Shown piece after piece: positions 6,684 to 10,940 of a DNA stretch of 10,940 nt. How positions within the stretch are numbered: position 1 is the first letter of the stretch; every line of letters begins with the position of its first letter. Both the position numbers and the translations under genes were made by a program. Source of the DNA: Oscillospiraceae bacterium (lineage in GTDB: Bacteria; Bacillota; Clostridia; Oscillospirales; Oscillospiraceae); the NCBI GenBank assembly GCA_020025675.1, contig JAHHRS010000058.1:1-10940 (forward strand), read 5' to 3'. The notes under the pieces were generated by a model. It saw nothing but the letters and a program-made list of their open reading frames with translations. It made no database searches and had not been told where the DNA came from.

Positions 6684-7475
6684 TTGAAAAAGCTAACAGC
6701 TATTATTCTTTCTCTTATAATAATTTTTACTCTCTGCGCCTGTGGAAGTGAAGCTCCCGCAGAAAGTGACCTGGATTATGTGAAGGGTAAAGGCAGTCTT
6801 GTAGTAGGGATGACTGAGTTTAAACCCATGGATTACCGTGATTCTTCCGATCCTACCGGCTGGGTAGGCTTTGATGCGGATGTGGCAAAATTATTTGCTG
6901 ACAGCTTAGGTGTTAAAATTGAGTTTGTGGAGGTAGACTGGGATAACAAAATAATGGAGCTTAACTCCAAAAGCGTTGACTGCCTGTGGAACGGTATGAC
7001 GCTTACTCCTGAGGTTATTAACTCAATGTCTACCACTAATCCTTATTGCAATAATGCCCAGGTTGTAGTTTTAAATGCAGACGTTGCTGATAATTACAAG
7101 GATGAGGACAGCATTAAAAATCTGAGTTTTGCCGTTGAGTCCGGTTCTGCCGGTGAAGCTGCTGCAAATGAAAAGGGATTTAATTCCGTGTCGGTTCTGA
7201 CTCAGGCAGATGCCCTTATGGAAGTTGCTTCGGGAACATGTGACGCATGTATTATTGACCTTCTGATGGCCGGTGCCATGATCGGTGAAGGCACAAGCTA
7301 TCCTCAGCTTACATATATAATGGAACTCACAAGCGAGGAATACGGCGTAGGTTTTCGAAAGGGCAGCCAGTTGGCGGAGGAGTTCAACGGATTTTATAAG
7401 GCAGCTTTTGAGTCCGGGCTGATAATGGAAATTGCTGAAAAGTACGGAGTTCAGGAATCTATAATTTGCAGGTAA
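6684..7475 (+). CDS. Amino acid ABC transporter substrate-binding lipoprotein (SBP family 3)
   Basis: The protein has 263 residues from a TTG start at 6684. GGAGG (6671-6675) sits 8 nt ahead of it; the ATG at 6669 overlaps this ribosome binding site and is unlikely. The signal peptide MKKLTAIILSLIIIFTLCAC ends in a lipobox with Cys20, so the mature protein should be lipid-anchored on the outer face of the membrane. The body is the type 3 periplasmic-binding fold for polar amino acids: KGSLVVGMTEFKPMDYRD, the ligand-site motif GFDADVAKLFADSLG, WDNKIMELNSKSVDCLWNGMTLT, and the C-terminal EEYGVGFRKGSQLAEEFNGF. The substrate cannot be read from the sequence. The position opposite a sulfur regulator makes cystine or cysteine a reasonable guess, but glutamine, glutamate and others are equally compatible. 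It is the first gene of a three-gene importer operon. Confidence 0.93.
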   Translation: MKKLTAIILSLIIIFTLCACGSEAPAESDLDYVKGKGSLVVGMTEFKPMDYRDSSDPTGWVGFDADVAKLFADSLGVKIEFVEVDWDNKIMELNSKSVDCLWNGMTLTPEVINSMSTTNPYCNNAQVVVLNADVADNYKDEDSIKNLSFAVESGSAGEAAANEKGFNSVSVLTQADALMEVASGTCDACIIDLLMAGAMIGEGTSYPQLTYIMELTSEEYGVGFRKGSQLAEEFNGFYKAAFESGLIMEIAEKYGVQESIICR

Positions 7476-7543
7476 GATACCATTCCGGCAGAGGGTGGAA
7501 ATCTTATGTTTTGGATTGCAAGTAAATTGCAGTGAGGTCTGAT

Positions 7544-8203
7544 ATGTTTGCAACTGTTATACAAAGCCTGTGTATGGGCTTTTTAAAATCACTTGAAATA
7601 TTTGTACTGACTTTACTCGGCGCCGTTCCTATGGGTCTTTTAATATCTTTCGGTTCAATGAGCCGGTGGAAGGTTTTGAACGTTCCCATAAAGATTATAG
7701 TCTGGATAGTGAGAGGCACACCTCTTATGCTGCAGCTTTTGCTCATATACTACGGTCCCGGTATGCTGTTTGGAAATAACATTTGGGGCGGCAATTACGG
7801 CGGACGTTTTGCTGCTGCTATGGTTGCATTTATTTTTAACTATGCCTGTTATTTCTCTGAAATTTTTCGAGGCGGTATTGAGGGTGTACCAAAGGGACAG
7901 CGTGAGGCAGGTCAGGTTCTGGGAATGTCAGACAGAGAGATATTTTTTAAGGTAACCCTTTTACAGGTTATAAAACGCATTGTCCCTCCTATGGGCAATG
8001 AGGTGATAACCCTTGTAAAGGATACATCCCTTGCAAGAGTAATCTCTGTATATGAGCTGATGTGGAACGGACAGAGCTTTCTTAAATCCAGCGGTCTAAT
8101 CTGGCCTTTGTTCTTCACTGCTGTTTTTTATCTGGGCTTTAGCGGCATTTTAACAATGCTTTTGTCAGAACTCGAAAAGAAACTGGACTTTTTCAAAATT
8201 TGA
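7544..8203 (+). CDS. Amino acid ABC transporter permease (His/Glu/Gln/Arg/Opine family)
   Basis: The protein has 219 residues from the ATG at 7544, which has GAGG 7 nt upstream. An in-frame GTG at 7532 would add four residues but overlaps that ribosome binding site. It is a polytopic membrane subunit with hydrophobic segments near 15-36, 50-72, 88-105 and 185-207. The N-terminal part carries VRGTPLMLQLLLIYYG, diagnostic for polar amino acid permeases. The cytoplasmic EAA loop EAGQVLGMSDREIFFKVTLLQ (121-141) contacts the ATPase. VKDTSLARVISVYELM (158-173) is also typical. There is a single permease gene, so the transporter probably uses a homodimer. It lies 68 nt after the binding-protein gene and 9 nt before the ATPase gene, in one operon. 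Confidence 0.95.
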   Translation: MFATVIQSLCMGFLKSLEIFVLTLLGAVPMGLLISFGSMSRWKVLNVPIKIIVWIVRGTPLMLQLLLIYYGPGMLFGNNIWGGNYGGRFAAAMVAFIFNYACYFSEIFRGGIEGVPKGQREAGQVLGMSDREIFFKVTLLQVIKRIVPPMGNEVITLVKDTSLARVISVYELMWNGQSFLKSSGLIWPLFFTAVFYLGFSGILTMLLSELEKKLDFFKI

Positions 8204-8212
8204 GGTGAAAAA

Positions 8213-8989
8213 ATGGCTTTGCTTGAGGTTGAAAATTTATATAAAAGCTTCGATAAGCTGGAAGTTTTGAAAGGTATCAGCTTTTCTATGGAAGAGGGAG
8301 AAACTATCTCTGTTATCGGCCCTTCAGGGGGCGGAAAAACAACCTTGCTACGCTGTCTGAACTTCCTTGAAATGCCCACAGGGGGAAGCATAAGCGTTAA
8401 AGGTGAGAAAATTTTTTCCGCTGATAAGCCACTTAACTTAAGGGAAATAAGAAAAAATCGACTTCGTTTCGGACTTGTGTTTCAAAACTTTAACCTTTTT
8501 CCCCAGTATACCGCTTTACAGAACGTAACTCTTGCACCTAAATTGCAGGCAAAGAGAAGACCGGATTATAAAAAGAGTAAAAAAGAAATAATTTCAGAAA
8601 TAGAGGAAAGCGGAAAAAAGCTTTTAGGCAGAGTGGGGCTAAGCGATAAACTTGATTACTACCCTCACCAGCTATCCGGAGGCCAGCAGCAAAGAGTTGC
8701 AATAGCAAGGGCACTGGCTTTAAAGCCGGAGGTTTTGTTCTTTGATGAACCTACATCGGCTCTTGATCCTGAGCTTACGGATGAGGTATTAAAAGTCATA
8801 AAGAGGTTGGCGGATGAAAAGATGACAATGCTTATTGTGACCCATGAGATGAGATTTGCAGAGGCTGTCTCCGACAGGGTGCTGTTTATAGAGGGCGGCA
8901 ATATCGTGGAACAGGGAACACCTGAGGAAATTATGCGAAATCCAAAAGAAATGAGAACAAAAAAATTCCTGTCAGGATATAATATTTGA
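8213..8989 (+). CDS. Amino acid ABC transporter ATP-binding protein (GlnQ-like)
   Basis: The protein has 258 residues. It is the cytoplasmic ATPase that powers import through the adjacent permease. All nucleotide-binding elements are intact: Walker A GPSGGGKT (36-43), Q-loop Gln91 in FQNFNLFPQYT, signature LSGGQQQRVAIARAL (154-168), Walker B VLFFDEP with catalytic Glu179, D-loop SALD (182-185) and switch His211 in VTHEM. It is a little longer than usual (about 240-245) because of a charged, lysine-rich insertion at roughly 112-135 between the Q-loop and the signature. GAGGTGA precedes the ATG by 6-7 nt. It is the last gene of the operon; a terminator begins 15 nt after the stop. Confidence 0.96.
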   Translation: MALLEVENLYKSFDKLEVLKGISFSMEEGETISVIGPSGGGKTTLLRCLNFLEMPTGGSISVKGEKIFSADKPLNLREIRKNRLRFGLVFQNFNLFPQYTALQNVTLAPKLQAKRRPDYKKSKKEIISEIEESGKKLLGRVGLSDKLDYYPHQLSGGQQQRVAIARALALKPEVLFFDEPTSALDPELTDEVLKVIKRLADEKMTMLIVTHEMRFAEAVSDRVLFIEGGNIVEQGTPEEIMRNPKEMRTKKFLSGYNI

Positions 8990-9004
8990 GCATATAGGCT
9001 TTTT

Positions 9005-9048
9005 AAAGGGGCTGTCGCAGAATGTGAATTCTGCGGCAGCCCTTTTTT
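9005..9048 (+). terminator. Rho-independent terminator of the ABC transporter operon
   Basis: The stem GGGCTGTCGCAGAAT (9009-9023) pairs with ATTCTGCGGCAGCCC (9028-9042) around a GTGA loop, with a single G-U pair, followed by TTTTTT. Outer AAA/TTT extends the stem. It separates the host transporter operon from the phage-like region to the right. Confidence 0.92.
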
Positions 9049-9490
9049 CCCACGCGGGACATGTTTTTTGGCATTATACCTGTGGAAAAATTTTCGTTGC
9101 TGCTGTTTTGGGTACAGCAAGACTGTCCCTGCCGAAAACCGCAGCGTCAAACCGTGTGGAAAAATTCTGCTTTTCGTCAGCCAAGGACGGTTTTAAAATG
9201 AGCGACATTACACTTGCTGCGGTGGCAGCGGTATATGGAGACGGCATCAGACTTATCTTTGACGGAGCAGCGTCGAAAAGTAAAAAGCACTGCAAACGCA
9301 ATACTGCTGTTAAATACCCGACTGGCGACGGTGCGAAAATATGTAAGAATTTCGGTACAGACATCCTTATTGGTGTCTTATAGGTATCAAAATAAACATT
9401 GATTTTTACATATTGGGAATGTATTATCCCAACGGTAAATTAAAAAAGCGTGAATACTTTAATATGCAAAATTAAGGAGGACTGCAACAA
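9049..9490. other. Junction between host operon and phage-like genes; largely non-coding
   Basis: About 440 bp contain no convincing long gene. The only candidate is a short phage-like ORF at 9198-9383. The portion 9049-9197 shows nothing recognisable. The portion 9384-9473 is A/T-rich leader with a weak TTGGGA/TCCCAA dyad (9413-9432). AAGGAGG (9474-9480) belongs to the next gene. I see no tRNA, integrase or obvious direct repeat marking an attachment site, though the other end of any prophage is outside the window. Confidence 0.5.
9198..9383 (+). CDS. Possible small phage-derived protein
   Basis: This is a 61-residue ORF from ATG 9198, with a loosely spaced AAGGA about 10 nt upstream. The sequence MSDITLAAVAAVYGDGIRLI and the later KHCKRN, GDGAKI and FGTDILIG segments resemble a family of short phage tail-region proteins in gut Clostridia. 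As I recall that family, it has DG(V/I)xLxFDG, KxYKxN, GDRVxI and SGTYVVxG in this order. The GD-R and GTY positions are altered here (GDG, GTD), which could mean decay or a divergent member. The same frame stays open back into the terminator, but that part has no homology signal and I exclude it. The call rests on memory of the pattern, so it is tentative. Confidence 0.4.
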   Translation: MSDITLAAVAAVYGDGIRLIFDGAASKSKKHCKRNTAVKYPTGDGAKICKNFGTDILIGVL

Positions 9491-10705
9491 GTGTTTAGAA
9501 TTAATGTAAAAAATCAAGATGCAAGTCTTTGTGAATGGGAGACACTGACATCTGGCTCAGTAGGGGTAAAGCTTCATATTTCCTTCGGTCCGGAGTGGGA
9601 TGGACTTATTAAGACAGCCTGCTTTGAAAACGGTCTGGAGGAGCTGCCCTCTGTTACCATCCGTGACGGTATTGCAGAGATACCTCGTCAGGCTCTGGCC
9701 AGATCCGGCTGCGCTCTGAGGGTTGGAGTCTACGGAGAGACTGTGGACGGTACTCTGGTTATACCCACTGTGTATACTACACTGGGCAAAGTTTTACAGG
9801 GTGCAGAGAAAACAGGCAGGCCGCACCAGCCACCGACTCCGGACTGGACAACCGGCATTGAAATGGATGTTAATCGTGCGGTACAGATTGCCCAGGAGGT
9901 CCAGTGCAGAGCTAATGCTGGGGAGTTTAACGGAAAGGACGGAGCAGCAGGCCCAAAGGGAGACCCGGGCCCCGCCGGTCCTGCAGGCAAGGACGGAGAT
10001 ATTACCAGAGCAAATTTAGAAAGTTATGTTGGTAATACTTCTGCAAATGCCATCAGAGAGACTCTCAGCGGAGCAGTTATAGCAACAGACATGGTAAGCC
10101 CTGAGGAGCATCAGGTGGAGTGCAGAATATCCAGCAGCACTGTGACAGACCTATCAGCAGTAACAGTAAGCAGACAGGGCCAAAACCTTCTGCCGTTATC
10201 GCTACCCCTTTTCCCTGTAGGCAGTGTGGAAACAGACAAAGGTTTAACTTTTACTGCACTAAAAAACGGCGGAGTACTTTTAGACGGGACACTTACAGCC
10301 TCAAACGCTTTTGTTGCAATCGCCAAAATTGATTTTGGAAATAAAAATATTGCTACAACCAGAGGGCAGTTTGAGGCCACCAACGGAGAGTATGCAATAA
10401 GCAAGTATCTGTTTTATCAGGCCAATATAAAAACTTTGTTCGTTGATATTGTTTACTCCGGTGAAGCTCCCACACTTCACGAAGTTATTTATCCTTTGGT
10501 AAACAAAGGCTCTCATCTTAGATTTGACAGCTATACTCCCACAGCAGAGGGTACAGTGGAGGGAATGACCAGTTTAAGCCCCAATATGACTATCTACACT
10601 GACACAGAGGGAGTTAATATCGAGGCTACTTACAACTGCGACACGAAGAAGTATATAGACCGCAAGCTTGCAGAAATTCAGTCTGCAATGGTAACAAATG
10701 TTTAG
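9491..10705 (+). CDS. Phage tail-fibre/baseplate protein with short collagen-like segment
   Basis: The protein has 404 residues, starting at GTG with AAGGAGG 10 nt upstream. The N-terminal domain (about 1-105), with ETLTSGSVGVKLHISFGPEWDG and VYTTLGKVLQG, resembles the baseplate-attachment Ig-like domain of tail proteins in prophages of gut Clostridia. A proline-rich hinge (HQPPTPDW), a short helix (126-145) and seven uninterrupted Gly-X-Y triplets (148-168) follow. The triplets probably form a trimeric collagen-like stalk. Residues from about 195 on are beta-rich and may be the receptor-facing part. The C-terminus ATYNCDTKKYIDRKLAEIQS matches the helical tail often found on such proteins. 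Likely role: distal tail structure in host recognition. It is followed 11 nt later by another phage gene. The phage assignment is strong, the exact structural role is inferred. Confidence 0.85.
   Translation: MFRINVKNQDASLCEWETLTSGSVGVKLHISFGPEWDGLIKTACFENGLEELPSVTIRDGIAEIPRQALARSGCALRVGVYGETVDGTLVIPTVYTTLGKVLQGAEKTGRPHQPPTPDWTTGIEMDVNRAVQIAQEVQCRANAGEFNGKDGAAGPKGDPGPAGPAGKDGDITRANLESYVGNTSANAIRETLSGAVIATDMVSPEEHQVECRISSSTVTDLSAVTVSRQGQNLLPLSLPLFPVGSVETDKGLTFTALKNGGVLLDGTLTASNAFVAIAKIDFGNKNIATTRGQFEATNGEYAISKYLFYQANIKTLFVDIVYSGEAPTLHEVIYPLVNKGSHLRFDSYTPTAEGTVEGMTSLSPNMTIYTDTEGVNIEATYNCDTKKYIDRKLAEIQSAMVTNV
9932..9994 (+). repeat. Collagen-like Gly-X-Y coding repeat
   Basis: Seven consecutive triplets (GKD GAA GPK GDP GPA GPA GKD) lie inside the tail protein. 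Short Gly-X-Y runs are common in phage fibres and promote trimerisation. The DNA is locally G/C-rich compared with its surroundings. Confidence 0.85.
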
Positions 10706-10716
10706 GAGGATAGACT

Positions 10717-10940
10717 ATGTATCAGATTTTCAAAGACGTTATAAGCACCGGCAATTTTGAGCTTGGCCCCATGCTGGATAAAATCGATACCATGTGGGTT
10801 AAGGGCAAAATAACCAATGAACAGAAAGATGAGCTTATAGCTCTTGCCCGTACCAATGCAGACCCCGGAGCAAGTCTTAATGTTATGCAGGCGTTGGCAG
10901 ATCTCAACCAGCGTGTCACCAAACTTGAAAGGGGCGAGAC
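10717..10940 (+). CDS. Phage tail-end protein of unknown function, 3' end outside window
   Basis: The first 74 codons are visible. The ATG at 10717 has AGGAGG (10704-10709) 7 nt upstream, and this site overlaps the stop of the preceding gene, implying coupled expression. The N-terminus MYQIFKDVISTGNFELGPML is followed by DKIDTMWVKGKITNEQKDEL, a helical pattern with the W-x-x-G-x-I/L-T-x-E-Q-x-x-E-L motif reminiscent of XkdX-type and related small tail proteins. A predicted coiled-coil start follows (ALADLNQRVTKLERGE). Longer relatives, as I recall them, carry a C-terminal carbohydrate-binding domain; whether this one does is beyond the edge. Position after a tail-fibre gene suggests the end of the tail module, with lysis genes expected to the right. 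Confidence 0.75.
   Translation, partial: MYQIFKDVISTGNFELGPMLDKIDTMWVKGKITNEQKDELIALARTNADPGASLNVMQALADLNQRVTKLERGE

Noticed and set aside
9047..9067. Similarity between the sequence after the terminator (CGGGACATGTTT) and part of the 3' end of iscS near 4854 (GGGGACATGTTT)
   Set aside because: About eleven matching bases with no flanking similarity; most likely coincidence rather than an attachment-site duplication.
9024..9197. Open frame extending the small phage-like ORF upstream to an ATG at 9024
   Set aside because: It begins inside the loop of the rho-independent terminator, has no ribosome binding site and shows no recognisable protein pattern before residue 59.
9074..9364. 96-codon open frame on the minus strand in the junction region
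   Set aside because: It is antisense to the frame with phage-like pattern and its composition looks like a shadow translation; no motif recognised.
9413..9432. TTGGGA/TCCCAA dyad upstream of the tail gene
   Set aside because: Six-bp arms with an 8-bp centre are expected by chance in a window of this size; no promoter is clearly associated.
9344..9475. Short plus-strand frame ending in MYYPNGKLKKREYFNMQN just before the tail gene
   Set aside because: No start codon with a ribosome binding site, only a few dozen codons, and Lys/Asn/Tyr richness expected from A/T-rich DNA; it is more likely leader sequence.
1..10940. Search by eye for CRISPR arrays, toxin-antitoxin pairs, retrons, insertion sequences and tRNA genes
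   Set aside because: No regularly spaced repeats, no transposase or reverse transcriptase motifs, and no cloverleaf seen; the window is explained by housekeeping, transport, surface and phage tail genes.

Overview
The window reads as a chromosomal segment of a low-to-mid-GC Firmicute, most likely a gut Clostridium-type organism (Oscillospiraceae/Lachnospiraceae-like). The basis is the strong AGGAGG ribosome binding sites, frequent TTG/GTG starts, the Rrf2-IscS-IscU arrangement typical of Clostridia, a Gram-positive surface protein with an Ig-like domain and a His/Cys-rich module, and tail genes of the kind carried by prophages of gut Clostridia. This is inference from family resemblance; no rRNA or tRNA gene is present to fix the taxon.

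Left half, mostly minus strand (about 1-6500): a sulfur-trafficking and tRNA wobble-base block. Read in the direction of transcription it is an Rrf2/IscR-like regulator with three cysteines, a cysteine desulfurase (IscS/NifS type), an IscU/NifU-type scaffold, then, after an interruption, MnmG and MnmA (MnmA runs off the left edge). The interruption is a single plus-strand gene for a secreted, membrane-anchored surface protein with its own strong promoter. A long bidirectional hairpin separates it from the convergent iscU. The logic of the block is coherent: the desulfurase delivers sulfur to the scaffold for Fe-S assembly and probably to MnmA, which thiolates U34 of certain tRNAs, while MnmG (with MnmE) modifies position 5 of the same base. 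mnmG and mnmA overlap by ATGA and are presumably translationally coupled.

Middle, plus strand (about 6600-9050): a complete three-gene polar amino acid ABC importer (lipoprotein binding protein, permease, ATPase), divergent from the rrf2 gene and closed by a clear rho-independent terminator. The shared intergenic region contains a 17-bp palindrome between the two promoters, and a TAGGAATT inverted repeat in the rrf2 leader. Part of the palindrome recurs inside the mnmG promoter.

Right end, plus strand (about 9050-10940): the start of a phage-derived region. A roughly 440-bp stretch holds at most one small phage-like ORF. It is followed by a tail-fibre/baseplate protein with a short collagen-like segment and by the beginning of a second phage tail-end protein that runs off the right edge. 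No integrase or recognisable attachment site is visible at this junction, so the module could be one flank of a prophage or a remnant.

I see no CRISPR array, no insertion sequence and no evidently new defence system. The most interesting items are regulatory (shared operator-like motifs linking the sulfur block, the tRNA-modification genes and possibly the transporter) and the surface protein inserted in the sulfur block.
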